Shown: piece after piece, positions 43,113-51,406 of the stretch | How the letters are laid out: each line of letters opens with the position of its first letter | How positions within the stretch are numbered: the stretch's first letter is position 1 | Made by a program: the position numbers and the translations under genes | The notes under the pieces: generated by a model | Databases searched by the model: none | What the model was told of the DNA's origin: nothing | The model's input: only the letters and a program-made list of their open reading frames with translations | Assembly: GCA_017255395.1 (NCBI GenBank) | Contig: JAFKDC010000022.1 | Span: 51,427 to 115,426 of the forward strand | Source: Enemella evansiae | Lineage (GTDB): Bacteria > Pseudomonadota > Alphaproteobacteria > Rhodobacterales > Rhodobacteraceae | DNA: 64,000 nt | Reading direction: 5' to 3'

Positions 43113-43871
43113 ATGAGCAGCCGCCTCAGCCCCGCCTTCGCGGCACAGGGCCTTCAGATCCTGCGCACGGACACCGCGCCGACCCGCTTTCAGGTCTTCG
43201 GAGAGCGGTCCTCGGGCACCAATCTGGTCAAGCGCCTGCTGGGGCGAAACACGGTGCTGAAACCGACGGAAGAGCTTGGCTGGAAACACGGCTTCCCGCA
43301 GATGACGGCGATCCCGGCGGAGACCATGGTGGTGGCCTGCCTTCGCGACGCCCGCGCCTGGGCCCTGTCGATGCACGCCAAGCCGTGGCATTGCCCGGCG
43401 GCCATGCAGCGCCTGCCCTTTGACGCGTTCCTGCGCGCCGAATGGGCCACGGTCGCGGACCATCCGCGCTATTTTCCGCAGGTCGCCGCACTGGGCGGTG
43501 CCGGGCGCCCCCTGCAACACGACCGCCACCCGCTGACCGGGCAGGCCTTCGCCAACCTCTTCGCCCTGCGCCGGACCAAGCTGGAGGCGCTGCTGTCCTA
43601 TCTGGAACGCGGCTGCACGGTGCTGCTGTGCCGGATGGAACTGGCGCAGTCCAACCCCGAGGGCTTTGTCCAGGCGGTCAGCGCGGCCCTGGAGCTGCCC
43701 GCCCCGGCCCAGCCCTTTCGGCCGGTCGTCAAACGCCTCGGCTCCAAGTTCCGGCCCGCCGTGGCAGAGCGCCCCGAGACGCCGCAGGCGCTGTCGGCGG
43801 ATGACCTCGCCTTTCTGCGCACGCAGCTGGACCTGACGCTGGAGGCGCGGCTGGGCTACGACTACGGCTAG
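43113..43871 (+). CDS. Sulfotransferase-like protein
   Basis: 252 residues from the ATG at 43113 (AAAGGA upstream). 'FQVFGERSSGTNLVKRLLG' (~27-45) resembles the 5'-phosphosulfate loop of sulfotransferases (x-R-S-G-T-x-x), and 'MVVACLRDARAWALSMH' (~71-87) resembles the 3'-phosphate element (R-D-P/A-R-x-x-x-x-S). The C-terminal half has no familiar motif. If correct, it transfers sulfate from PAPS to a glycan or small molecule. Similarity is limited, so alternatives such as another P-loop-fold protein stay open. Its stop shares CTAG (43868-43871) with the convergent glycerate kinase gene. Confidence 0.65.
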   Translation: MSSRLSPAFAAQGLQILRTDTAPTRFQVFGERSSGTNLVKRLLGRNTVLKPTEELGWKHGFPQMTAIPAETMVVACLRDARAWALSMHAKPWHCPAAMQRLPFDAFLRAEWATVADHPRYFPQVAALGGAGRPLQHDRHPLTGQAFANLFALRRTKLEALLSYLERGCTVLLCRMELAQSNPEGFVQAVSAALELPAPAQPFRPVVKRLGSKFRPAVAERPETPQALSADDLAFLRTQLDLTLEARLGYDYG

Positions 43872-45133
43872 GCCCCGCGCACGAGGATCGCCCGAAAATC
43901 GTTGACATTGGTCCCGGTCGGCCCCGGTGCAAAGATATCGCCAATGGTATCGAATGCCCCGTAAGGGTCCTGATCCTGCACGAAACGCCGGGGGTCCTGC
44001 CCTTTTTCCCGGATGCGCGCCAGCGTCCCGCCGTCGGCGAAGGCCCCGGCGTTGTTCTCGCTGCCGTCGATCCCGTCGGTGTCCGCCGCAAGCGCCGTGA
44101 TGCCCTTCAGCCCCTCGATGCCCTCGGCAAAGCCCAGCAAGAAGGCGGTGTTGCGCCCGCCCCGGCCCGGCGTATCGCCCAGCGTCACCGTGGTCTCGCC
44201 GCCCGACAGGATCACCACCGGCTTGGTGAAGGGACGGTCGCGCAGGACCACCTCGCGCGTGATGGCCGCATGGACCGCGCCGACATCCGCCGCCTCGCCC
44301 TCGATCGCGTCCGACAGGATCACGGCCTCGAACCCAGCAGCCCGGGCCTGCTCTGCCGCGGCTTCCAGTGACAGCCGGGCCGAGGCGATGACCCTGACCT
44401 CGTTGCGCGCAAAGACCGCGTCGTCCGGTAGCGGGGCTGAGGCGCCCTCTCCCTCGATATGGGCCATGATCCGCTCTGGCAGGCGAATGCCCCGGGCACG
44501 GATCAGAGCAAGGGCGTGGTCCCGGGTCACCGCGTCCGGCACCGTCGGCCCCGAGGCCACCTGCGCCGGATCGTCCCCCGGCACGTCCGAGACCACAAGG
44601 CTGACGACCCGCGCCGGATGACAGGCCGCCGCCAGCCGCCCGCCCTTGATCCGGCTGACATGCTTGCGGATCGCGTTCATCACGCCGATGGGCGCGCCCG
44701 AGGCCAGCAGGGCCTTGTTCAGCGCCTGCTCGTCCTCCAGCGTCAGACCCTCCGGCGGCGCGGGCAGCAGGGCCGAGCCGCCGCCGCAGACCAGCGCGAC
44801 CACGAGGTCATCCTCCGTCAGCCCCTCGACCGCGTCGAAAACCGCCTGCGCCGCCTTTTCCCCCGCCGCGTCCGGCACCGGGTGCGCCGCCTCCAGCACC
44901 GGCAGGTGGCGGCAGGGCGCCGCATAGCCGTAGCGCGTGACAACGACGCCCTCGACCGGCGCCTCCCACAGCTCTTCGAAGGCGGCGGCCAGCTGCGCCG
45001 CGCCCTTGCCAAGCGCGACGACCACGGTGCGCCCCTTCGGTTTTTCCGGCAGTACGGGCGCCAGCGCCTTCTTCGGATCGGCAGCGGCAACCGCCGTCTC
45101 GAACAGGCCCGTCAGAAAGGCGCGGTCATCCAT
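43868..45133 (-). CDS. Glycerate 2-kinase (MOFRL/TtuD family)
   Basis: 421 residues. 'VVVALGKGAAQLAAAFEE' (nucleotide/glycerate site), 'VVALVCGGGSALLPAPPEGLTLEDEQALNKALLASGAPIGVMNAIRKHVSRIKGGRLA' and 'VSLVVSDVPGDDPAQVASGPT' are the DUF4147 domain; 'VVILSGGETTVTLGDTPGRGGRNTAFLLGFA' and 'LAADTDGIDGSENNAGAF' are the MOFRL domain. The enzyme phosphorylates D-glycerate to 2-phosphoglycerate; older annotation calls it hydroxypyruvate reductase. Cytoplasmic, used in glyoxylate/serine or tartrate metabolism. It lies 61 bases downstream of the carnitine dehydrogenase gene on the same strand and may share its transcript. Confidence 0.93.
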   Translation of the reverse strand: MDDRAFLTGLFETAVAAADPKKALAPVLPEKPKGRTVVVALGKGAAQLAAAFEELWEAPVEGVVVTRYGYAAPCRHLPVLEAAHPVPDAAGEKAAQAVFDAVEGLTEDDLVVALVCGGGSALLPAPPEGLTLEDEQALNKALLASGAPIGVMNAIRKHVSRIKGGRLAAACHPARVVSLVVSDVPGDDPAQVASGPTVPDAVTRDHALALIRARGIRLPERIMAHIEGEGASAPLPDDAVFARNEVRVIASARLSLEAAAEQARAAGFEAVILSDAIEGEAADVGAVHAAITREVVLRDRPFTKPVVILSGGETTVTLGDTPGRGGRNTAFLLGFAEGIEGLKGITALAADTDGIDGSENNAGAFADGGTLARIREKGQDPRRFVQDQDPYGAFDTIGDIFAPGPTGTNVNDFRAILVRGA

Positions 45134-45194
45134 GTCGTTGTCTCCTCCTTCGGCCCGGCCAGAACACCGCTCTGACCGGTTGCCTCACCCTTGG

Positions 45195-46604
45195 TCAGCG
45201 CGCCCTGTCATGCAGGCTGGCCAAGGCCTCTATCCTCTTTCGGACATCCGGCAGAGGAGGGCAAGAGCGCCGCGTCTGAAGCGATACATGCAACAAGAAC
45301 TGATCGCAGGTGGCGCGTGTCTCGCCGCCGTGTCCTTTCATCTCATGCAGCAGGCGCAGCTTCTTCCCGGCGCCGAGCGCCACACGCGTCTCGACCAGAA
45401 CATCTTCTCCGGCAAGGGTTTCCGCGTGATACTTGATGTTGGTTTCGGCGGTAAAATAGCTGTGCCCCGCCGCGATATAGGCCTGATCGGCGCCGACATG
45501 CGCCATCAGCGCCTCCGAGGCATCGCTGAAGATCTGTCCATAGCGCCCCTCATTCATGTGCCCATTGCTGTCGGTCCAGTCGACCGGCACCTTTCTTCGC
45601 ACCGTCACCAGCGGCACCCCGTCTCCAAGCGGGCCGCGCAGGCGATCATCCTGCTCTTTCAACAGCTTGCCCGCCGCCGCACCCTGCCCCTTCAACGCGC
45701 GCAGGATCGCCACAAGGTTGTCGTCGCGCGCCCGTTCCAGATCCCGTATATCCAGATTGACGGATTGCGCATCCGATTGATCCAAAATGGTTTTCACCAG
45801 ACCCGCATCGAGGTCCGGCACCTCCGTCAGCCTGCTCCACGGCCATTTCAGGGCCGGACCGAGTTGTTCCAGGAAATGCGCCATCCCGGCTTCGCCCCCG
45901 GCGATGCGATAGGTCTCGAACAGGCCCATCTGCGCCCACCGCAGACCGAAGCCATAGCGGATCGCGTCGTCGACCTCCTGCGTCGTGGCAAGGCCATCTT
46001 TCACAAGCCAAAGCGCCTCGCGCCAGACCGCCTCCAGCAGCCGGCCGGCGATATGGGCGTCGATCTCGGCTCGGATCCGTAGCGGATACATCCCGATAGA
46101 AGTCAGGATTTCATCAGCTTTATCAGCGAAATAAGGGGCGACATTCGCACCCTGAACCAACTCCACCAACGGCAGAAGGTAAACCGGGTTGAAGGGATGC
46201 GCCACGACAAGCTGCTCGGGTCGCTCCAGCCCCTCGCGCAGCTGCGACGGTCGAAAACCGCTGGTCGAGGATGCGATGACAGCATCACATGAACAATGGC
46301 GCTGAACCTCCTGAAGTACCGTAACTTTAAGGTCAAACTCTTCGGGCGCGCTTTCTTGGATATAGCTGGCGCCCTGCACCGCCTCGGCAAGCGTCGCGTG
46401 ATAACTCACCCGTCCCGGCGTGGGCATGGGGGACTCGAACAGCATCGGCAAGGCCCGCTCTGCGCCCTTCATGACGGCGGCGATCCTCTCGGCCGCGCGC
46501 GGATCCGGATCGAAGACCCGGACATCCCAGCCCATCACGGCGAAACGCGCCACCCAGCCGCCACCGATCACGCCGCCGCCAATGATGCAGGCCAGCTTTC
46601 TCAT
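45195..46604 (-). CDS. lcdH: L-carnitine 3-dehydrogenase fused to a hotdog thioesterase
   Basis: 469 residues. Residues 1-~320 are a 3-hydroxyacyl-CoA-dehydrogenase fold with NAD loop 'IIGGGVIGGGWVARFAVMGWDVRVFD' and the 'IASSTSGFRPSQL', 'VVAHPFNPVYLLPLVELV' active-site blocks typical of carnitine dehydrogenase (L-carnitine to 3-dehydrocarnitine). Residues ~335-450 form a 4HBT-like thioesterase ('VPVDWTDSNGHMNEGRYGQIFSDASEALMAHVG'), a fusion known in alphaproteobacteria and thought to act on betainyl-CoA. The third enzyme, a dehydrocarnitine-cleaving BKACE protein, is not in the neighbourhood. The start overlaps by 4 bases a lipocalin lipoprotein gene, and glycerate 2-kinase follows. Confidence 0.92.
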   Translation of the reverse strand: MRKLACIIGGGVIGGGWVARFAVMGWDVRVFDPDPRAAERIAAVMKGAERALPMLFESPMPTPGRVSYHATLAEAVQGASYIQESAPEEFDLKVTVLQEVQRHCSCDAVIASSTSGFRPSQLREGLERPEQLVVAHPFNPVYLLPLVELVQGANVAPYFADKADEILTSIGMYPLRIRAEIDAHIAGRLLEAVWREALWLVKDGLATTQEVDDAIRYGFGLRWAQMGLFETYRIAGGEAGMAHFLEQLGPALKWPWSRLTEVPDLDAGLVKTILDQSDAQSVNLDIRDLERARDDNLVAILRALKGQGAAAGKLLKEQDDRLRGPLGDGVPLVTVRRKVPVDWTDSNGHMNEGRYGQIFSDASEALMAHVGADQAYIAAGHSYFTAETNIKYHAETLAGEDVLVETRVALGAGKKLRLLHEMKGHGGETRATCDQFLLHVSLQTRRSCPPLPDVRKRIEALASLHDRAR

Positions 46605-47062
46605 TGCGGCGCCCCGTCCAGCCGGGACACGTCATAGCCGTACCAGGCCAGGATTTCGCGGGCGGCGTCCAGCCTCTCTCCCGGATCGCCGATGCGATCC
46701 ATGATCCAGACCCGCGAGCCGTCAGGGTTGCCCAGGGCCGCCGTCCGGTTGTCGAAGTCCAGCCAATGCACCCAGACCACCTCGTCGCCCATGCGGAACC
46801 GGCCTTCCCCCAAGGGGCGCAACGGCAGGGCGACTCCGTCCAGAACGATCCTGTCTGCCTCCACCCGAACCATGCCGCCGGGCGCCACACCGGCGCCCTG
46901 CACGATCCTCCAGGGGCCGGAGAGGCGACCGACCGTTACGTCGGATTGCGACGCGACCGAAGCGGTCGGATTGCGCATCGGGACCGATACGGCGGTCTTT
47001 GGCGATTCCAGCGCGGTGCATCCCGCCAGGACGCAGAAAGCCCACCATCGCATCCGTATCAT
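46601..47062 (-). CDS. Lipocalin-like lipoprotein
   Basis: 153 residues from the ATG at 47062 (47053 is an alternative). A lipoprotein signal is clear: 'RMRWWAFCVLAGC' with lipobox L-A-G-C. After a short linker the mature part looks like a small lipocalin: 'VGRLSGPWRIVQGAGV' (the G-x-W motif of lipocalins), then regularly spaced strands ('VRVEADRIVLDGVALPLRPLGEGRFRMGDEVVWVHWLD') and a final helix ('AREILAWYGYDVSRL'). It would sit on the periplasmic face of a membrane and could bind a small ligand. Its stop overlaps the carnitine dehydrogenase start as ATGA, so the two are coupled; a role in carnitine or acyl-compound handling is inference. Confidence 0.8.
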   Translation of the reverse strand: MIRMRWWAFCVLAGCTALESPKTAVSVPMRNPTASVASQSDVTVGRLSGPWRIVQGAGVAPGGMVRVEADRIVLDGVALPLRPLGEGRFRMGDEVVWVHWLDFDNRTAALGNPDGSRVWIMDRIGDPGERLDAAREILAWYGYDVSRLDGAPQ

Positions 47063-47264
47063 CGCCACCCAACCTTCATGAACCAGCCTGTCCGGAACAG
47101 ACCGCCCGCCGGGGCAATGGTCAATCCCCGGCCCGGCTTTTTCGGCGCCGCGAACATGTTGCAAAGCACAGGAACACAGGCCAAAGGCCTTGCCCGTGGC
47201 ACAGGGATCCAATACGGCGGGCGACCCGAAACTCGCGCCGGTCAAAGGGCCAAAGCCCTGGTCC

Positions 47265-47975
47265 TCAGCCCCTGAACCCCGTTGCGACAACAAACTTTTC
47301 CGAGGAATCGGAACGACTTGCCGGAGGTTTGTAATTCGCCACCTTATCGAAGCGCTGCTTGAGGACCTGTTGCAGGGATCCCTCAGCGCCGCCCGCAAGC
47401 ACCTTGGCCACGAAGGTCCCGCCGGGTTCGAGGACGTCGAAGGCCAGTTCGGCCGCAGCCTCGCACAGCGAGATGATCCGCAGGTGATCGGTCTGCTTGT
47501 GCCCCGAAGAGGCCGCCGCCATGTCCGACATCACCACATCCGCGCGCCCGCCAAGCCAGGCTTTCACCTTGTCGTCGGCACCGTCCTCCATGAAGTCGAG
47601 CTGATGCAGCTCGGCGCCGGCAATCGGATCGACAGCCTGCAGATCGACCCCCAGCACAAAGCCCTGCGCCTTACCGCTCTTCTCGCCAAGCGCGTTGACG
47701 CGCGGAACCGCCACCTGGCACCAGCCACCGGGCGCGCACCCCAGGTCGACGACCCGGGCGCCGGGCACCAAAAACCTGTATTTATCATCTATTTCCAGTA
47801 TCTTGAAAGCCGCCCTTCCACGATACCCTTCAGTCCGCGCACGCTTCACATAGGGGTCGTTCAGCTGCCTTTGCAGCCAGCGCGTCGACGAGGTCTTGCG
47901 CCCCCGCGCGGTCTTGACCTTGACCTTCAGATCGCGTTGCCCGCGTCCCGAAGAGTTCTTCGGCTCCTTTGCCAT
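47265..47975 (-). CDS. rlmE: 23S rRNA (uridine-2'-O) methyltransferase
   Basis: 236 residues. It methylates U2552 in the ribosomal A-loop using SAM. '[43 protein letters not shown]' contains the first catalytic Lys and the SAM-binding D-L-G-C-A-P-G-G-W; '[18 protein letters not shown]' supplies Asp, 'FVAKVLAGG' the second Lys, and '[13 protein letters not shown]' the Glu of the K-D-K-E tetrad. A basic ~40-residue N-terminal tail precedes the fold. It follows ppx on the same strand with the dispersed repeat in between. Confidence 0.97.
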   Translation of the reverse strand: MAKEPKNSSGRGQRDLKVKVKTARGRKTSSTRWLQRQLNDPYVKRARTEGYRGRAAFKILEIDDKYRFLVPGARVVDLGCAPGGWCQVAVPRVNALGEKSGKAQGFVLGVDLQAVDPIAGAELHQLDFMEDGADDKVKAWLGGRADVVMSDMAAASSGHKQTDHLRIISLCEAAAELAFDVLEPGGTFVAKVLAGGAEGSLQQVLKQRFDKVANYKPPASRSDSSEKFVVATGFRG

Positions 47976-47985
47976 CCCGGCCCCC

Positions 47986-48042
47986 TGTTTCTTCTGTCCA
48001 AAAATATCCCGGGGGAGTCCGAAGGACGGGGGCAGCGCCCCC
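47986..48042 (-). repeat. Dispersed intergenic repeat, copy 2
   Basis: TGTTTCTTCTGTCCAAAAAT then ATCCCGGGGGAG and a perfect GGGGGC-AGC-GCCCCC type stem (48028-48042), closely similar to 29795-29848. Between the two conserved halves this copy has 4 extra bases (TCCGAAGGAC instead of CGCAGC). It lies between the ppx and rlmE genes, immediately beyond the ppx terminator hairpin. Confidence 0.75.
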
Positions 48043-48070
48043 AGAACGATTTTCCCCGAAAAATCGTTCT
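48043..48070 (-). terminator. Perfect inverted repeat overlapping the ppx stop codon
   Basis: AGAACGATTTT (48043-48053) and AAAATCGTTCT (48060-48070) form an 11-bp perfect stem with a 6-base loop; the right arm includes two bases of the ppx stop. The second arm ends in T-rich sequence on neither side, so it may work with the following GGGGGC/GCCCCC stem of the dispersed repeat as a double hairpin. Confidence 0.55.
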
Positions 48071-49181
48071 ATAAAGGCCCATCTTCCAGAACGCCATCCG
48101 CTGACATCTGCGCATACAAAAGCCCCTCGCGCAGCCCCCGGTCGGCCACCGAAAGCCGATCCGTCGGCCAGACCCGCAAAAGCGCCTGAAGGATCGCCGA
48201 ACCGGACATGATCAGCGCGTGCCGGTCCGGCCCGATGCGCGGATCCTGACGCCGCCCGGCCGGACCCATTTCCAGGTAGCCCTGGATCACCGCCTCGATC
48301 TGGTCAGAGGTCATGCGCAGCCCGTCCACCTTGGTCCGGTCGTAGCGGCGCAGGCCCAAATGCGAGGCGGCGACCGTCGTAACCGTGCCCGAGGTGCCCA
48401 CGATCTGGAACCCTTCGCGCGTTTGCTCATCCTGGTAAGGGCTGAATTCTGCCAGGTTTTCTTCGAAGTACCAGCTCATCAGCGCATAGCGTCCGGCGTC
48501 GTCCACCACGTCCGAGAACTGGTCGCGCAGGGTCGCCACGCCCAGCGGCACAGAGATCCAGTCCACCACCTTCGCGGTTGGAAAGGGGCTGTCGGGCGGG
48601 TGGAACCCGGCGTGCAGGCGCATGATCGCCCGGGGGCGTTCGCGCGGCTCGACCCGGCTGAGGTCGATCCACACCAGCTCGGTGGACCCGCCGCCGATGT
48701 CGACGACCAGCAGCTGCTCTGTCTTGGTGGACACCAGCGGCGCGCAGGAGATCACCGCAAGGCGCGCCTCTTCCTCCGGCTGGATGATTTCCAGGCTCAG
48801 CCCGGTCTCGGCCTTGACGTGACGGATGAACTCGCGGGCGTTGCGCGCCCGGCGGCAGGCCTCCGTCGCCACAAGGCGCATGCGCGAGACCTTGTGCCGT
48901 TCGATTTTCTGTCGGCAGACGCGCAGCGCGGAAACCGTCCGCCCCATCGAGGCGCGACTGAGTTTTCCATATTTCTCAAGCCCCTGGCCCAGCTGGACCG
49001 ACTTCGAGAAACTGTCCAGCACGTGAAACTGGCTGCCCTTGGGTTGGGCAATCAGCATGCGACAACTGTTGGTGCCCAGATCCAGCGCTGCATACAACGC
49101 ATGCGGATCGGGCCGTTCAGGCGCGGGACTCTCTACCGGTTTCGGGAAAGCGCCCGCAGCCTTGGGACGCTCTGGCGCCAT
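48069..49181 (-). CDS. ppx: Ppx/GppA family exopolyphosphatase
   Basis: 370 residues, the short alphaproteobacterial form without the C-terminal HD domain of E. coli Ppx. Actin-like ATPase fold: 'LYAALDLGTNSCRMLIAQP' (phosphate 1), 'RMRLVATEACRRARNAREFI', 'EEEARLAVISC' and 'VVDIGGGSTELVWIDLS' (phosphate 2). It hydrolyses polyphosphate or guanosine pentaphosphate in the cytoplasm. rlmE follows on the same strand; ppx-rlmE adjacency is frequent in Rhodobacteraceae (from memory). Confidence 0.95.
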   Translation of the reverse strand: MAPERPKAAGAFPKPVESPAPERPDPHALYAALDLGTNSCRMLIAQPKGSQFHVLDSFSKSVQLGQGLEKYGKLSRASMGRTVSALRVCRQKIERHKVSRMRLVATEACRRARNAREFIRHVKAETGLSLEIIQPEEEARLAVISCAPLVSTKTEQLLVVDIGGGSTELVWIDLSRVEPRERPRAIMRLHAGFHPPDSPFPTAKVVDWISVPLGVATLRDQFSDVVDDAGRYALMSWYFEENLAEFSPYQDEQTREGFQIVGTSGTVTTVAASHLGLRRYDRTKVDGLRMTSDQIEAVIQGYLEMGPAGRRQDPRIGPDRHALIMSGSAILQALLRVWPTDRLSVADRGLREGLLYAQMSADGVLEDGPL

Positions 49182-49214
49182 GACGATGCGCCTTTTCCGA
49201 TATCTACTTGTTCA

Positions 49215-49910
49215 TCACGATACGCGGGCGACCGGCACCGCGCAAGAGCCGTAAAGGCGCGCCCCCAGCGGGTTCGGAAAATAGGCCGCCAAGAGGGCAT
49301 ATTCACCGTCGAGGTAGGGCCTGATCGCGTCCACCGCGGCCCCCGAGAGATCATGCACCGACAGCCCCCCTTCCGAGCGGTTGGCGCGCGGCATGACCAC
49401 CCAGCGGCCCGAGCGTTCGGACAGTTCAGCCGCCAGCAAGGACAGCTCGGACGTGCGAAAGACGCGGTTGTAGTTGCGCGCAAAGTCCCGGCCAAGGAAC
49501 AGCTCCGCGCCCAGGGCATGATGCTTCACAAGGGACGATCGCACACGATACCGGGCGAGATTGATAAAGAAGGTGTCGGCATCGGGGTCCAGTGGCAGGT
49601 CCCCGCGCCGCCGCAGGCGCCGGCTGTGGCGCAGCGCATCGCGGCCCTGAACGATGTCGGTGTAACACGACATCAGGCGCCTTGCGGGGTCGCGGACAAC
49701 GCAGAACCGCCAGGCCTTCGCCAGCCGGTCCCAGGCGCGGCGCTGGAAGCGGACGGTGGGATAAAGGTCATGCACCTCACTCAGGGCAAGCCCGCCGCGC
49801 GGCCGTGTCACCCCCGGATCGATCTGGGCAAGGGCCTGTTTGACCGAGGAACAGGCGGCTTTTGGCAGGGCCTGATAGGCCACGCAGGGTGTCTTCAACG
49901 CGATGGGCAT
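49215..49910 (-). CDS. Sulfotransferase family 2-like protein
   Basis: 231 residues from the ATG at 49910, preceded by AAAGGA. 'YQALPKAACSSVKQAL' matches the PAPS 5'-phosphosulfate loop of carbohydrate sulfotransferases (P-K-x-x-x-S-S), and 'WRFCVVRDPARRLMSCYTD' is the 3'-phosphate element (V-R-D-P-x-x-R-x-x-S-x-Y), a strong pair. It would transfer sulfate from PAPS onto a glycan or lipid. No signal peptide. It stands alone between ppx and the C1 cluster; no PAPS-synthesis or glycan genes are adjacent. A longer frame to 50084 is considered untranslated. Confidence 0.82.
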   Translation of the reverse strand: MPIALKTPCVAYQALPKAACSSVKQALAQIDPGVTRPRGGLALSEVHDLYPTVRFQRRAWDRLAKAWRFCVVRDPARRLMSCYTDIVQGRDALRHSRRLRRRGDLPLDPDADTFFINLARYRVRSSLVKHHALGAELFLGRDFARNYNRVFRTSELSLLAAELSERSGRWVVMPRANRSEGGLSVHDLSGAAVDAIRPYLDGEYALLAAYFPNPLGARLYGSCAVPVARVS

Positions 49911-50131
49911 GTGGTCCTTTCCGACGTCCGTAGTGCCACCTGTCGCAGAACAATGCGGCGTCAATCTGACGATTTTCCTAATTCCGGTGAACAATGGCGG
50001 GAATTGGCCCGTCAGGGGCCTTTCGCGGGGCGCCGTGCTGTCGCTCGCGGCACCGCAGGGGTCGAAATCCGACACAGCCCCCACGCCCCGCCCCGCTAAA
50101 CAGCGTTGAAAGCAGGAACGGAATCGGCCCC

Positions 50132-50428
50132 ATGGCAGAGCTTACCATCGTCTATTGGCGCGACATCCCGGCGCAGGTCATCGTCGGCAAGGGCCGTCGC
50201 GGGTCCAAGGTGCAGCTGCCCGAGCGGTTCGAGCAGGCCATCGACCGCGCCGCCATGAAGTCCGGCGCCGCCGGGACCGACGCCTACCTCGCCGAATGGC
50301 GCAAGGTCGCTTCCGGCACGGTCGACGGCGATCCCGACGAGGCCGCCAAAACCGAGGCCACCCGCCTCGACACCGAATACGACACCGACCGCCTGAAGGC
50401 GCTGATCGCCAACGGCGGCCACGCCTGA
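50132..50428 (+). CDS. 'Virulence factor' family small protein
   Basis: 98 residues: 'LTIVYWRDIPAQVIVGKGRRGSKVQLPERFEQAIDRAAM' then 'DAYLAEWRKV' and an acidic tail. This matches the family named 'virulence factor' (PF13769) after an old annotation; its biochemical role is unknown. In Rhodobacteraceae it commonly precedes a methylene-THF reductase and a methyl-THF:corrinoid methyltransferase, as here, so a role in one-carbon transfer is far more likely than virulence. The longer frame from 49994 is arginine/proline-rich and rejected; ATG 50132 has AGGAACGG upstream. Confidence 0.82.
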   Translation: MAELTIVYWRDIPAQVIVGKGRRGSKVQLPERFEQAIDRAAMKSGAAGTDAYLAEWRKVASGTVDGDPDEAAKTEATRLDTEYDTDRLKALIANGGHA

Positions 50429-50460
50429 TCCCCGCCCCGATGACCCTGAAGGAGAGACTC

Positions 50461-51381
50461 ATGGCCCTGCTGAACTTCCGCAAGCGCGAAACGCACCAGC
50501 CCGGCAGCGCCGCGCTCGAGGCCTTCCTCGACGGGTATTCCATCGAGGTGATGCCGCGCACGGCGGCCAAGGTCGGGTCGTTCCGCGATCTGCTGCCCGA
50601 GGGCACGCGCGTCTACATCGCCCATATCGACGGCACTCCGATCGAGGACATGGTCGCCACCGCCGCGCGTCTCGCCAATGAGGGCTATGCCGTCATGCCC
50701 CACCTGCCCGCGCGCATCATCCCCGATGCCGCCACGCTGGAGCACTGGCTGCAGATGTACCGCGACGCGGCGGGCGTGAAACAGGCGCTGCTGCTGGCCG
50801 GTGGCGTGGCAGAGCCGCAGGGGCAGTTCCATTCCTCCATGCAGCTTATGGAGACCGGGCTTTTCGACAAATACGGCTTCACCCGCCTGCATGTGGCCGG
50901 CCACCCCGAGGGCAACCGCGACATCGACCCCGACGGCGGCGACGCTGCGGTGATGAAGGCGCTGCGCTGGAAGCAGGCCTTTGCAGAGCGCACCGACGCC
51001 AAGATGGCGCTGGCGACGCAATTCGCCTTCGACGCCGATCCGATCATCGCATGGGCCGACCGCCTGAAGGCCGAGGGCATCGACCTGCCGATCCACATCG
51101 GCATCGCTGGCCCGGCCAAGCTGCAGACCCTGATCAAATTCGCCATTGCCTGCGGCGTCGGCCCCTCGCTCAAGGTTCTGCAAAAGCGCGCCATGGATGT
51201 GACCAAGCTGCTCTTGCCCTACGAGCCGACCGAGGTGCTGACCAAGCTGGCGGCGCACAAGGCGGCGAACCCCGGTTTCAACATCGAGCGCGTGCACTTC
51301 TTCCCCCTGGGCGGTATCAATGCCACGGCGGACTGGACCATCCAGAACGGCGGCGCCTCGGGCCGCCCCGCCAACGGCTGA
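50461..51381 (+). CDS. metF: Methylenetetrahydrofolate reductase family protein
   Basis: 306 residues from the ATG at 50461 (GGAGAG upstream; an in-frame ATG at 50440 is less likely). MTHFR TIM-barrel features: 'DGYSIEVMPRTAAKVGSF', 'RVYIAHIDGTPIEDMVATAARLANEGYAVMPHLPAR', 'QALLLAGGVAEPQGQF', 'LHVAGHPEGNRDID' (the H-P-E/H-x-G motif) and 'LATQFAFDADPIIAW' (Q-x-F/Q for the flavin site). It would reduce or oxidise between methylene- and methyl-THF with FAD. It differs from E. coli MetF in length and spacing and belongs to the branch found with corrinoid methyltransferases, where it may run toward oxidation of methyl-THF from demethylated substrates. Confidence 0.88.
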   Translation: MALLNFRKRETHQPGSAALEAFLDGYSIEVMPRTAAKVGSFRDLLPEGTRVYIAHIDGTPIEDMVATAARLANEGYAVMPHLPARIIPDAATLEHWLQMYRDAAGVKQALLLAGGVAEPQGQFHSSMQLMETGLFDKYGFTRLHVAGHPEGNRDIDPDGGDAAVMKALRWKQAFAERTDAKMALATQFAFDADPIIAWADRLKAEGIDLPIHIGIAGPAKLQTLIKFAIACGVGPSLKVLQKRAMDVTKLLLPYEPTEVLTKLAAHKAANPGFNIERVHFFPLGGINATADWTIQNGGASGRPANG

Positions 51382-51406
51382 CACCACAAGGGACGCAGGG
51401 ACAAAC

